Source: Peribacillus simplex
GTDB lineage: Bacteria > Bacillota > Bacilli > Bacillales > DSM-1321
NCBI RefSeq assembly: GCF_030123325.1
Contig: NZ_CP126106.1
Location: 5,719,870-5,783,869, forward strand
Length of the DNA: 64,000 nt
Direction of reading: 5' to 3'
Part shown: positions 51,597-60,922 of the stretch, piece by piece
How positions within the stretch are numbered: position 1 is the stretch's first letter
How the letters are laid out: every line of letters begins with the position of its first letter
Notes under the pieces: generated by a model
The model's database searches: none
What the model was told of the DNA's origin: nothing
Seen by the model: the letters and a program-made list of their open reading frames with translations, nothing else
Translations under genes and position numbers: made by a program

Positions 51597-51986
51597 ATTT
51601 TCCTCCTGCCCAATGCAATTAACTGCAAATCTTTTATATTGTCTATATGATTTTTTCCCATATAAACGTATTTCTCTACCCTTCATGCGTTGAGATAACC
51701 ATGGGTAGAGAGATTTTCTCTATTTTATCAATAAATAATGGTTTCTGTACAAAAAAAATTTGGGTATATAGGTAAAAGAATTAGAAGTTTTTTAAAAAAT
51801 ATTCAAGTAATTATTTACTAGAAAGTATAAATGAAAGCAATTGGTAGAGGATAACGTCGATTCATATCCCCATCACCTGTTTGCATGTTCTACAAAAAAT
51901 TCCCTCATCCATGATGTTAAATACCGTATATTTTCCCCTTTTTATCCGTATACTGTAATACCAAATAAAGTAAAGGAGTTGAGCCG
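51597..51986. other. divergent intergenic region, no gene
   Basis: It holds a hairpin with CTCTACCC (51674-51681) and GGGTAGAG (51703-51710), and a possible forespore-type promoter for yyaC: GTATA (51926-51930) and TATACTG (51949-51955), 18 bases apart, loosely like sigma-G sites. No coding frame was supported. Confidence 0.45.
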
Positions 51987-52622
51987 ATGAATCTGAATTC
52001 TAGTCTATTTAATAATAATAAAAATAGATTGAGTCGCATCCTGCATGAAGATACGGATGCATCCAAACAAATTTCCCAGGAATTAATCAACCTCCTACCT
52101 ACCGGAAAGCTACAACCAATCGTCATCGTCTGCATAGGCACGGACCGTTCCACAGGCGATTCACTCGGACCACTTGTCGGCACTCTGCTTAGTGAGAAAG
52201 CTGAAAACGGTTCTTCTTCATTCCATGTTTATGGTACTCTGGATGACCCTATACATGCGATGAATTTACAGGAAAAATTAAATGAAATCAAAAAGATGCA
52301 TGCCAATCCCTTTATCGTCGGAATCGATGCTTGCTTAGGGAAAATGAAAAGTGTCGGCATCGTTCAAATCGGCCAGGGACCAGTGAAGCCAGGGGCTGGG
52401 GTCAATAAAGATCTTCCGTCCGTCGGAAATGCCCATATTACAGGAATCGTGAATGTAAGTGGCTTCATGGAGTTCATGGTCTTGCAGAACACGCGTCTCA
52501 ATCTTGTGCTAAAAATGGCCAAAACCATTGCCGAGGGGATTTATGAAGCACAAAATCATTATCCAATAAAACCTTCCATCACTCCTTTCACATGGTCATT
52601 CAAGCAGGAAAAAACCCTTTGA
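51987..52622 (+). CDS. yyaC: spore protein YyaC, GPR-protease-like fold
   Basis: A 211-residue protein of the Spore_YyaC family, related to germination protease GPR and hydrogenase-maturation proteases. Typical: IVIVCIGTDRSTGDSLGPLVG, VYGTLDDPIHAMNLQE, NPFIVGIDACLG, and VKPGAGVNKDLPSVGNAHITGIVNVSGFMEF. It is expressed in the forespore in B. subtilis. AAAGGAG lies before the ATG. It runs opposite to its neighbours. Confidence 0.93.
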   Translation: MNLNSSLFNNNKNRLSRILHEDTDASKQISQELINLLPTGKLQPIVIVCIGTDRSTGDSLGPLVGTLLSEKAENGSSSFHVYGTLDDPIHAMNLQEKLNEIKKMHANPFIVGIDACLGKMKSVGIVQIGQGPVKPGAGVNKDLPSVGNAHITGIVNVSGFMEFMVLQNTRLNLVLKMAKTIAEGIYEAQNHYPIKPSITPFTWSFKQEKTL

Positions 52623-52641
52623 TCGGTTTTTGCTCATCATA

Positions 52642-52679
52642 AAAAAGGAAGGAGGGGTCCATCCCCTTCCTTCTTTTTT
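52642..52679. terminator. bidirectional terminator between yyaC and the DUF554 gene
   Basis: AAAAAAGGAAGGAGGGG pairs with CCCCTTCCTTCTTTTTT around a 5-base loop. Confidence 0.92.
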
Positions 52680-53379
52680 ATACATAATACATGAAAGTTA
52701 CCAAAATGGCGGTGATCATTATGCCCGGAAGCAGATTTGCCACCCTTATTTTGGTCAGGCCGATAATATTCAAACCAATCGCCAAAATCATGACTCCCCC
52801 AGTTGCCGTCATTTCCAATATGAAGGAATCCATTAAAGCAGTTGGAATCATCGTATTGATCTGCCTTGAAAAAATCGCTATGAATCCCTCATAAAGAATG
52901 ACCGGAAATGCTGAAAAAAGTACACCTATGCCAAGCGTACTGGCGAGGACCAATGCTGTAAAGCCATCAATGATCGCTTTTGTTATCAAAACATCATGAT
53001 CATTCCGGATACCGCTATCCAGGGCACCGATGATGGCCATCGCCCCAATGCCAAATATGAGTGTAGCCGTTACAAATCCCTGAGATATCGAAATTCCTTC
53101 CTTCGCTTTCATCCTGCGTTCAAGCCAATTGCCTAATGAATTTAACCTGGCCTCAAGATTCATCCATTCACCCAGGACAGCCCCTCCGACAATACTTAAA
53201 ATGACAACAAGGAAATTATCGCTTTTAAAGCCCATCTGCAAACCTAAGACCATGACGGCCAAACCGATACCGCTCATGACCGTTTCTTTTATCTTTTCAG
53301 GTATATGTTGTAAAAACCTTCCTAAAATCGAACCGATTAAAATGCAGGCACCATTCACCAAAGCCCCTAATAATACCAT
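52678..53379 (-). CDS. DUF554 membrane protein
   Basis: A 233-residue membrane protein with about six to seven hydrophobic segments, LGALVNGACILIGSILGRFL at the start and GAMAIIGALDSG, typical of DUF554 (YdfK/YqgA family). The role is unknown; related proteins have been linked to efflux or lipid processes, which I cannot confirm. The ATG at 53379 is five bases from AGGTGG. Confidence 0.88.
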   Translation of the reverse strand: MVLLGALVNGACILIGSILGRFLQHIPEKIKETVMSGIGLAVMVLGLQMGFKSDNFLVVILSIVGGAVLGEWMNLEARLNSLGNWLERRMKAKEGISISQGFVTATLIFGIGAMAIIGALDSGIRNDHDVLITKAIIDGFTALVLASTLGIGVLFSAFPVILYEGFIAIFSRQINTMIPTALMDSFILEMTATGGVMILAIGLNIIGLTKIRVANLLPGIMITAILVTFMYYV

Positions 53380-53431
53380 CTCATCCACCTAATTTTCTGC
53401 ATATGTCGTCACGATCTTTTCATAAGGTGAT

Positions 53432-54292
53432 CTAAGAGGAAATGTTCTCTTGATCGATCAAGTTCAAAATTCTCTCTAAATCCTCTTTTGAAAAGAATTC
53501 TATTTCTATTTTTCCTTTTTTCTTGCTTTGTTTTATCGTTACGCTCGTTCCTAGTCTTTCACGCAAACTTGTCTCCCGTTGCTTTATGAAGATATCTTTT
53601 TTTTCCTGTTTCTTATGTTTAGTTTCACGTGAAACGGTATCATTCAATTGATGTATATATTGCTCTAGCTGCCTGACATTCATTCCTTCTTTGAGGATTT
53701 TATCCGCTACGGGCTTAAGCATCTCTTTTTTCTTTAAACCTAGCAATGCCCGGCCATGCCCCATGGAAATTTCCCCTTCGGAGATATATCTCCTAATCTC
53801 TTCAGGCAAAGATAGCAATCTAACATGGTTTGCTATATGGGGTCGGCTTTTACCCAGCCGATTGGCCAATTGCTCTTGGGTGAATTCCAATTTTTCAAGA
53901 AGCGTTTGATAAGCGACAGCCTCCTCGATCGGATTCAAGTCTTCCCGTTGCAGGTTTTCCAAAATCGCCAGTTCCATCATCTGCTGTTCGCTCAATTTCC
54001 TCACAACGACCGGAACTGTCTTTAAACCAGCTTCCTTGGCAGCACGGTAACGCCTTTCCCCAGCCACGATTTCATATCCCTTAATGCTTTCCCGGGCAAT
54101 AATCGGCTGTAATATCCCATGTTCCATGATGGATTGCTTTAATTCCTCTATAGCTTCAAGCCGAAAACTCTTTCGGGGCTGATAAGGATTTGGCCTTAAT
54201 TCCCTTAATTTGATTTCTCGCACGATTTCATCTTTACTGATCTCCCCATTGTTGAAAAGTGCGTTAAGTCCTTTGCCAAGTCCTTTAGCCAT
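53432..54292 (-). CDS. spo0J: chromosome-partitioning protein Spo0J (ParB)
   Basis: A 286-residue ParB CTPase. It starts MAKGLGKGLNALFNN; the CTP-binding region has LRPNPYQPRKSF and IVAGERRYRAAKEAGL. ENLQREDLNPIEEAVAY and the helix-turn-helix (EQLANRLGKSRPHIANHVRLL) follow, and a C-terminal dimer domain ends at SKEDLERILNLI. It loads SMC at parS sites and works with Soj on DnaA activity. It overlaps the soj stop by eight bases. A parS site lies inside this gene. Confidence 0.97.
   Translation of the reverse strand: MAKGLGKGLNALFNNGEISKDEIVREIKLRELRPNPYQPRKSFRLEAIEELKQSIMEHGILQPIIARESIKGYEIVAGERRYRAAKEAGLKTVPVVVRKLSEQQMMELAILENLQREDLNPIEEAVAYQTLLEKLEFTQEQLANRLGKSRPHIANHVRLLSLPEEIRRYISEGEISMGHGRALLGLKKKEMLKPVADKILKEGMNVRQLEQYIHQLNDTVSRETKHKKQEKKDIFIKQRETSLRERLGTSVTIKQSKKKGKIEIEFFSKEDLERILNLIDQENISS
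53621..53636. promoter_or_regulatory. parS site inside spo0J
   Basis: AGTTTCACGTGAAACG matches 14 of 16 positions of the parS consensus TGTTTCACGTGAAACA; both mismatches are at the outer ends. B. subtilis also has a parS within spo0J. Confidence 0.85.
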
Positions 54293-55046
54293 TTGATACC
54301 ACTTCCTTTGCCAGTTCTAGATAGACCTCCGCCCCTCGTGACTTTGGATCATATATAATTATCGGTTCTCCATGGCTCGGCGCTTCACTCAATCGGACAT
54401 TGCGGGGAATGATGGTTTGATAGACTTTATCCTGAAAGTATTTTTTGACTTCTTCTATGACCTGGAGACCTAGATTCGTTCTTGCATCCAACATCGTCAA
54501 TAGCACACCCTCGATTTTCAAATCATGGTTCAAATGCTTTTGGACGAGGCGGACCGTATTCAATAGTTGACTCAACCCCTCCAATGCATAATATTCACAT
54601 TGTACCGGAATCAAAACTGCATCGGCGGCCGTTAAGGCATTAAGCGTAAGCAAACCCAATGATGGAGGGCAGTCAATCACAATGTAATCGTATTGGCCCT
54701 GCACCTCTTCTAATGCCCTTTTTAATCGGACTTCCCTTGAGATGGTTGGAACAAGCTCAATTTCCGCACCTGCAAGTTGAATTGTCGCAGGTATGGCATA
54801 TAGGTTTTCCACCTTTGTTTCCATGATGACGGTACTGGCCTCGACATCATCAACCAATACATCATAAATACATTGTTCCACATCCGCTTTATCAATACCT
54901 GCACCGCTTGTCGCATTCCCCTGCGGGTCAATATCGACCATTAAGACTTTCTGTCCTATGTATGCAAGACAAGCACTTAAACTGACAGAAGTTGTCGTTT
55001 TTCCAACACCGCCCTTTTGATTGGCAATGGCGAGAATCTTACCCAC
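54285..55046 (-). CDS. soj: chromosome-partitioning ATPase Soj (ParA)
   Basis: A 253-residue Walker-type ParA with ILAIANQKGGVGKTTTSVSL, the deviant P-loop with both lysines, VLMVDIDPQGNATSG and DYIVIDCPPSLGLLTLNAL. Together with Spo0J it segregates origins and modulates DnaA. The start is GTG (55046), giving the same 253-residue length as B. subtilis; GGGTGA upstream is a weak ribosome site. Confidence 0.97.
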   Translation of the reverse strand: MGKILAIANQKGGVGKTTTSVSLSACLAYIGQKVLMVDIDPQGNATSGAGIDKADVEQCIYDVLVDDVEASTVIMETKVENLYAIPATIQLAGAEIELVPTISREVRLKRALEEVQGQYDYIVIDCPPSLGLLTLNALTAADAVLIPVQCEYYALEGLSQLLNTVRLVQKHLNHDLKIEGVLLTMLDARTNLGLQVIEEVKKYFQDKVYQTIIPRNVRLSEAPSHGEPIIIYDPKSRGAEVYLELAKEVVSNG

Positions 55047-55248
55047 GAATTCACCCGCTTTCAACTATCTTCATCACGCTTTTATCTATTGATTTTTACC
55101 CTAAATCCATTTATTTCTTTCTATTTTATCATGAATGTTACTGGAAGAAATCGTTTTCTTAAATTCCTCTTAAAATTTGAAATGTATCTAAAAGCATAAA
55201 AAATCCGGGAAAAGTTGAATGTTTTTAAGGGCGAAATACCAGTTTTGG

Positions 55249-55286
55249 CGCGAAAAAAAGCTTGGTAATCGAAGACTACCAAGCGG
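55249..55286 (-). terminator. noc terminator
   Basis: GCTTGGTA pairs with TACCAAGC around a 9-base loop, followed by seven T residues, after the noc stop. Confidence 0.87.
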
Positions 55287-55300
55287 GTAAGGATAAGGAA

Positions 55301-56161
55301 TCAAGTTTTTTTCTTGGGTATTTTAATCGTGAACTGATAATACTCCTCGAATTCTTCTTCCTCTGCATCCAAGTTTATTCCATTGTCTGTAACCATATTG
55401 AGTGATTGGCGTATGGTATTCACGGCAATCCTCATGTCTTTACTAAACGCTTTTCGCTTAGGTTTCGGCTTCTGCACAGTACCCGTCAAGAGCTTGACGA
55501 CCTGCTCTTCGGTCTGTTTGACGTTTAACCCTTTTTCGATGATTTCCAAAAGCAGTTTAAGCTGCTTTTCAGGACTCTTCAACGGTATCAACGAGCGGGC
55601 ATGGCGTTCCGTAATTTGCTTTTGAAGAAGTGCATCCTGAACCTCCTGGGGCAGCTTAAGCAGCCGAAGCTTATTCGCCACGGTAGATTGACCTATTCCC
55701 AGTCTTTGTGCCAGAGCTTCTTGTGTTAAACTATGCAGTTCCAATAGTTTTCCATAAGCCAAAGCTTCTTCAATCGGTGTCAGTTCTTCACGCTGAAGAT
55801 TTTCTATCAGCGCAACGGAAGCCGTTTCTGTATCGGTGAAATCTTTGATTATAGCGGGTGCCAATTCCCAGCCAAGCTTTTGCATGGCTCGGAAACGACG
55901 CTCACCTGCAATGATTTCATACTTTCCCTGACCATAAGCCCTTACTACAATTGGTTGAATGATCCCATGTGTATGGATCGTTTGAGCCAATTCGGCAATT
56001 TTATCGTCATTAAAAACGGTCCTTGGTTGAAATCGATTAGGCACAATATCAGAAATGGAAATTTTTCTTATCTCTTCATTATTATTGCTAGGTGTCTCCA
56101 TCTCTAGTTGCTCTTCTTCTTTTTCGCCAAACCCAAAGAACCGCGAAAAAGGATGCTTCAT
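55301..56161 (-). CDS. noc: nucleoid occlusion protein Noc
   Basis: A 286-residue ParB paralogue that binds its own sites and keeps the Z ring off the nucleoid. The N-terminal KHPFSRFFGFGEKEEE is the amphipathic membrane-binding helix of Noc. Next come NRFQPRTVFND, IIAGERRFRAMQKLGW, ENLQREELTPIEEALAYG and the helix-turn-helix EALAQRLGIGQSTVANKLRLL. The start at 56161 follows AAAAGGTGG; the longer frame is not conserved. Confidence 0.96.
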   Translation of the reverse strand: MKHPFSRFFGFGEKEEEQLEMETPSNNNEEIRKISISDIVPNRFQPRTVFNDDKIAELAQTIHTHGIIQPIVVRAYGQGKYEIIAGERRFRAMQKLGWELAPAIIKDFTDTETASVALIENLQREELTPIEEALAYGKLLELHSLTQEALAQRLGIGQSTVANKLRLLKLPQEVQDALLQKQITERHARSLIPLKSPEKQLKLLLEIIEKGLNVKQTEEQVVKLLTGTVQKPKPKRKAFSKDMRIAVNTIRQSLNMVTDNGINLDAEEEEFEEYYQFTIKIPKKKT

Positions 56162-56535
56162 CTTCCTACACCACCTTTTAAAACTCCCAAATAACATATT
56201 CTCTATTTAAAGGACAAGTCCTGCATACATTTCCCGACATGGTTATACATATGGCCCTTCACGGTAAAAAACATGTCGACTGGCGCCATCAAGGCAATAA
56301 TTAGGAATGGACGGCCAGTTATTATAAATATCGGCCGGCTTTCACAAAATTATTTCCCTGAATCAGCCAGCACAGGGCACAAGTTTTGACATGTACCGAA
56401 AATGCCTTCTTGTTGCAGTATCGAGTGAAAATAATAAGGTCATACATTTATAGTAAAAGAAAATAAGGGCAAGTACCAGCCATATATATTTGAATCATCT
56501 ACGCTTACTATGAATACTTACTCATCGTACAGATG
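56162..56535. other. intergenic region between rsmG and noc
   Basis: A 374-base stretch with no supported gene. It holds the noc promoter region and an imperfect CGGCC hairpin near 56310-56340. No parS, Noc-binding or DnaA site with a good match was seen. Confidence 0.5.
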
Positions 56536-57252
56536 TTATTCAATAGGCTGCTTGTTCGGTGTCCCTGGTTTTCTCGGGTATTTTTTAGGAGTCTTCTTCA
56601 CTTTTTTTACAGTAATGATGTTTCTTTCGCTATTTTCCTCTGGCAATGTGAAAGGATGAATTTCTTCAATTTTTCCGCCTAACGTAAAAATGGCCTTCTT
56701 CCCTGTGTCCATTTCATCTTGTGCACTAGCCGCTTTCATGGCAATGAACGTCCCATCCAGTTTAACGAGCGGCAAACATAGTTCACTTAAAACGGACATC
56801 CTGGCTACTGCCCTTGCCATGACAATATCATAGGATTCGCGATGCTCCTGTTTTTGGGCGAAGGTTTCCGCCCGGTCATGATAGAAGGAAACTCCCTTTA
56901 ATTGCAAGGAATCCGCAAGGTGATTCAAAAAAGAAATTCGCTTATTCAAGGAATCCACAATCGAGACGTGGATATCAGGGAAACAAATCTTCAATGGAAT
57001 ACTCGGAAATCCAGCTCCAGCCCCAACATCGCAAATTCGATATGATTTGTTAAAGTCAAAATAGAAGGCTGCACTGATTGAATCATAAAAATGCTTAAGA
57101 TAAACTTCTTCTTTATCAGTGATGGCTGTTAAGTTCATCTTTTCGTTCCATTCCACCAATAATCGATAATAAGTGTCAAACTGATCAAGCTGTCGAGGAG
57201 AAAGCTCGACCCCTTTCTCCAGCAGTGCTTGTTGGAACTGTTCAATATTCAT
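56536..57252 (-). CDS. rsmG: 16S rRNA (guanine-527-N7)-methyltransferase
   Basis: A 238-residue GidB-family methyltransferase, normal length. It has LVEWNEKMNLTAIT, the SAM-binding CDVGAGAGFPSIPLKICFP, VSIVDSLNKRISFL and VMARAVARMSVL. It methylates G527 near the decoding site; loss causes low-level streptomycin resistance. The ribosome site is AAAAGGA. Confidence 0.96.
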   Translation of the reverse strand: MNIEQFQQALLEKGVELSPRQLDQFDTYYRLLVEWNEKMNLTAITDKEEVYLKHFYDSISAAFYFDFNKSYRICDVGAGAGFPSIPLKICFPDIHVSIVDSLNKRISFLNHLADSLQLKGVSFYHDRAETFAQKQEHRESYDIVMARAVARMSVLSELCLPLVKLDGTFIAMKAASAQDEMDTGKKAIFTLGGKIEEIHPFTLPEENSERNIITVKKVKKTPKKYPRKPGTPNKQPIE

Positions 57253-57281
57253 GTCTTTTCAATCCTTTTCGGGTATTTCCA

Positions 57282-59168
57282 TTACTGAGATACTCTGGCA
57301 ATCTTTCCTTGTTCCAAATAAACAAGCAAAATGGAAACATCAGCGGGATTCACACCGGAAATTCTTGAAGCCTGAGCCACTGATAGCGGGTGGACCTGCT
57401 TTAATTTTTGACGTGCTTCCGTTGCAAGTCCAGAAATTGCATCATAATCGATATTCTCTGGAATCTTTTTATTCTCCATTTTTTTCAGGCGATCGACTTG
57501 CTGCAAGGATTTTTCGATATATCCTTCATACTTGATCTGGATTTCGACCTGTTCCGTCACTTCATCGCTCAGTTCGACATCACTTGGCGCCAACTTCTGA
57601 ATATGGGAATAATCCATTTCAGGCCGTTTCAATAAATCGGAGGCCCGGATTCCATCCTTTAACTCACTGCCGCCACTTGCAGTAATGACTTCTTGTACCT
57701 CTTTGGTCGGTTTGATGAAGTTTGATTTCAGTCGTTCCTTTTCCATTTCAACCGCTTCTTTTTTCATAAGGAATCGATTGTAGCGTTCTTCTTTGATCAT
57801 TCCGATATTGAATCCAATTTCCGTTAAGCGTAAATCGGCATTATCATGACGCAATAATAAACGATATTCTGCACGTGAAGTCAGCAATCGGTATGGTTCA
57901 TTCGTGCCTTTCGTTACAAGGTCATCAATGAGAACACCAATATAGGCATCCGAACGGCTTAAAATAAGTTCTTCTTTCCCCATTGCATTCAATCCTGCAT
58001 TAATACCGGCCATTAATCCTTGTCCTGCCGCTTCCTCATAGCCGGATGTCCCGTTAATCTGGCCAGCAGTATAAAGATTTTTGATTTTCTTCGTTTCAAG
58101 TGTAGGCCATAGCTGGGTAGGAACGATGGCATCATATTCAATTGCATATCCAGCACGCATCATTTCCGCCTTTTCAAGTCCTGGAATTGTTTGCAGGATT
58201 TTCACTTGTACATCTTCAGGCAGGCTTGTAGATAAACCTTGCACATAAACTTCCTTTGTATTGCGACCTTCAGGTTCCAGGAATATTTGATGCCTTGGTT
58301 TATCATTAAAACGGACGACTTTATCTTCAATCGATGGACAATAACGCGGCCCAGTTCCTTTAATCATTCCCGAATACATTGGTGAACGGTGTAGATTCTC
58401 ATCAATGAGCTGATGTGTCCCCTCATTCGTATACGTTAACCAGCATGGCAATTGATCCGTTATGAACTTTGTCGTTTCATAAGAAAATGCACGCGGCACT
58501 TCATCGCCAGGCTGAATTTCCGTTTTGCTGTAATCTATGGAAGAACTATTCACGCGTGGCGGCGTTCCTGTTTTAAAACGGACCAAATCAAATCCTAACT
58601 GCTCCAAATGTTCAGAAAGCCTGATGGAAGGCTGCTGATTATTAGGGCCGCTTGAATACTTCAGTTCCCCTAAAATGATTTCACCGCGTAAATATGTTCC
58701 AGTCGTGATTACGACAGTCTTCGCACGGTACACCGCGCCTGTTTTAGTGATGACACCCGTGCATACGTTGTTTTCAACAATTAATTCCTCTACCATTCCT
58801 TGAATCAATGTTAAATTTTCTTGGTCTTCTATCGTCTTTTTCATTTCTTGTTGATAGAGAAATTTATCTGCCTGCGCCCGTAATGCACGAACAGCCGGAC
58901 CTTTGGCCGTATTGAGCATTCTCATTTGAATATGGGTCTTGTCGATATTTTTTCCCATTTCTCCGCCTAAAGCGTCAATTTCCCTAACGACTATCCCTTT
59001 TGCCGGCCCACCAACGGAGGGATTGCATGGCATGAAGGCGACCATATCCAAGTTAATGGTGATCATCAACGTTTTAGCTCCGACTCTTGCCGATGCAAGG
59101 CCTGCCTCACTGCCAGCATGACCGGCACCAATAACAATGACATCATAGTTACCTGCTTCGTACTGCAT
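57282..59168 (-). CDS. mnmG: tRNA uridine 5-carboxymethylaminomethyl modification enzyme MnmG (GidA)
   Basis: A 628-residue FAD protein that works with MnmE on U34 of tRNAs. It has the FAD site VIVIGAGHAGSEAGLASARVG, the catalytic-cysteine region FMPCNPSVGGPAKG, VITTGTYLRGEI, and TAGQINGTSGYEEAAGQGLMAG. The start at 59168 (MQYEAGNYD) is eight bases from AAAGGAGG; the earlier ATG is too close to it. It follows mnmE by 21 bases. Confidence 0.97.
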   Translation of the reverse strand: MQYEAGNYDVIVIGAGHAGSEAGLASARVGAKTLMITINLDMVAFMPCNPSVGGPAKGIVVREIDALGGEMGKNIDKTHIQMRMLNTAKGPAVRALRAQADKFLYQQEMKKTIEDQENLTLIQGMVEELIVENNVCTGVITKTGAVYRAKTVVITTGTYLRGEIILGELKYSSGPNNQQPSIRLSEHLEQLGFDLVRFKTGTPPRVNSSSIDYSKTEIQPGDEVPRAFSYETTKFITDQLPCWLTYTNEGTHQLIDENLHRSPMYSGMIKGTGPRYCPSIEDKVVRFNDKPRHQIFLEPEGRNTKEVYVQGLSTSLPEDVQVKILQTIPGLEKAEMMRAGYAIEYDAIVPTQLWPTLETKKIKNLYTAGQINGTSGYEEAAGQGLMAGINAGLNAMGKEELILSRSDAYIGVLIDDLVTKGTNEPYRLLTSRAEYRLLLRHDNADLRLTEIGFNIGMIKEERYNRFLMKKEAVEMEKERLKSNFIKPTKEVQEVITASGGSELKDGIRASDLLKRPEMDYSHIQKLAPSDVELSDEVTEQVEIQIKYEGYIEKSLQQVDRLKKMENKKIPENIDYDAISGLATEARQKLKQVHPLSVAQASRISGVNPADVSILLVYLEQGKIARVSQ

Positions 59169-59189
59169 ATCCATTTCCTCCTTTTACGT

Positions 59190-60575
59190 TTATTTTCCTA
59201 AACAAAATTGAGAGAACAATTGGTTGATCAAATTATCCTGCACGCTTTCGCCAATGATTTCTCCAAGTAGCTCCCATGCTTTCGTGAAATCGATTTGAAC
59301 CAAATCAACCGGTGTACCCATTTCAATAGCATCGATTGCATCTTCGATAGATTGTAATGCCTGTCCCAGCAAAGCTATATGCCTGGCATTGGAAACATAG
59401 GTCAGGTCTCCCGTTTCTAAAGAACCCTCGAAAAATAAAGAAGCGATGGCTTCTTCCAATTCATCGACCCCTCGATCCTCCAGTAATGAAGTCGTAACAA
59501 CTTTATGGGATGCCGCCTTTTCCTTTACCTCTGACATATCGATTTTTTGTGGAAGGTCGGTTTTATTGATGATAACGATGACATCCATACCCTCAACCGC
59601 TTGAAATAGTTTCTCATCTTCAGTAGTGAAATCATCGGAATAATTCAATACAAGCAATATTAAATCAGCCTCTTTTAATACTGCACGGGACCGCTCAACT
59701 CCAATACGTTCGACGATATCCTCCGTTTCGCGAATTCCTGCCGTATCGACAAGTTTAAGCGGTACACCGCGAACATTGACATACTCTTCGATTACGTCAC
59801 GTGTTGTACCCGGAATATCAGTGACGATCGCTTTATTTTCATGAACTAAGCTGTTAAGCAAAGAAGATTTCCCGACATTAGGACGCCCTATGATAACGGT
59901 CGCAAGCCCATCCCGGAGTATTTTACCCTGTTGGGCCGTGTGAAGCAGTTTCTCTATTTCATTCTTCACATAACTGCCCTTTTCCAAAAATAAACGATGC
60001 GTCATTTCCTCGACATCATCATATTCCGGATAATCTATATTTACCTCGACTTGAGCGAGGGTCTGTAAAATTTCTTGACGCAGGTTTTGGATTAATTTCG
60101 AAAGCCTGCCTTCCATTTGACCTAATGCAACATTCATGGCTTTATCCGTTTTAGCCCGGATTAAATCCATAACGGCCTCAGCTTGAGAGAGGTCGATCCT
60201 GCCATTCAAAAAAGCCCGTTTCGTAAATTCACCAGGTTCCGCTAAACGAGCACCTTGTGAAAGAATAAGCTGCAATACCCGATTGACCGAAACGATACCA
60301 CCATGACAATTTATTTCAACTACATCTTCTCTTGTAAATGTCTTAGGACCCATCATGACCGAAACCATGACTTCCTCTATGATTTCACCTGTTTTGGGCT
60401 GGATAAGGTGGCCATAATGAATCGTATGTGATTTCACTCCAAGCAATCCTTTTCCACCTGGTCCCTTAAAGATCGTATCGGCTATTTCTATGGCCTCATC
60501 ACCGCTGATTCTAACGATGGCGATTGCCCCTTCCCCTAAGGGAGTAGAGATAGCGGTGATTGTATCGAATTCCAT
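59190..60575 (-). CDS. mnmE: tRNA modification GTPase MnmE (ThdF/TrmE)
   Basis: A 461-residue enzyme. An N-terminal tetrahydrofolate-binding domain (DTITAISTPLGEGAIAIVRISG, HYGHL) and helical parts flank a G domain with G1 IGRPNVGKSSLLNSL, G3 DTAGIRET and G4 NKTD, and the C-terminus FCLGK carries the catalytic cysteine. With MnmG it makes cmnm5U34. The upstream gap holds a DnaA-box cluster. Confidence 0.97.
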   Translation of the reverse strand: MEFDTITAISTPLGEGAIAIVRISGDEAIEIADTIFKGPGGKGLLGVKSHTIHYGHLIQPKTGEIIEEVMVSVMMGPKTFTREDVVEINCHGGIVSVNRVLQLILSQGARLAEPGEFTKRAFLNGRIDLSQAEAVMDLIRAKTDKAMNVALGQMEGRLSKLIQNLRQEILQTLAQVEVNIDYPEYDDVEEMTHRLFLEKGSYVKNEIEKLLHTAQQGKILRDGLATVIIGRPNVGKSSLLNSLVHENKAIVTDIPGTTRDVIEEYVNVRGVPLKLVDTAGIRETEDIVERIGVERSRAVLKEADLILLVLNYSDDFTTEDEKLFQAVEGMDVIVIINKTDLPQKIDMSEVKEKAASHKVVTTSLLEDRGVDELEEAIASLFFEGSLETGDLTYVSNARHIALLGQALQSIEDAIDAIEMGTPVDLVQIDFTKAWELLGEIIGESVQDNLINQLFSQFCLGK

Positions 60576-60697
60576 GCTTTCACCTCTTATATATTGATGG
60601 TTCTATTTTTTTCTATTATAAAATCGTCGAATCCCTAAATTACTACAATACCACAGTATATTCATGAAAAAAAGTAGATACTCCTCCCCTATAAGAG

Positions 60698-60760
60698 TTA
60701 TCCACATGCAATTAATCCATATTCTGTAACATCTATTCTAACTTATCCACATGTGAATAA
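60698..60760. promoter_or_regulatory. DnaA-box cluster upstream of mnmE
   Basis: Perfect boxes TTATCCACA at 60698-60706 and 60743-60751, and the inverted box TGTGAATAA (TTATTCACA) at 60752-60760, so the last two abut head to head. The 343-base jag-mnmE gap contains no gene. Confidence 0.85.
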
Positions 60761-60885
60761 CAAATGTCGCCCACGTTCCTTTCTTCCCTTCCCTTTACGA
60801 ATCAAGAGAATATAAAAAGAAATTTGTCAGTTATTGTTGAATGGTTACTTTGAAAAAAAATTCGACACACAACGGTTTCATGGCC

Positions 60886-60922
60886 TAAAAAAAGAACCCC
60901 TGCTTAAAAGCAGAAGGTTCAT
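60886..60922 (-). terminator. terminator of the rpmH-jag operon
   Basis: GAACCTTCTGC pairs with GCAGGGGTTC (minor bulge), followed by seven T residues on the minus strand, overlapping the jag stop. Confidence 0.82.
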
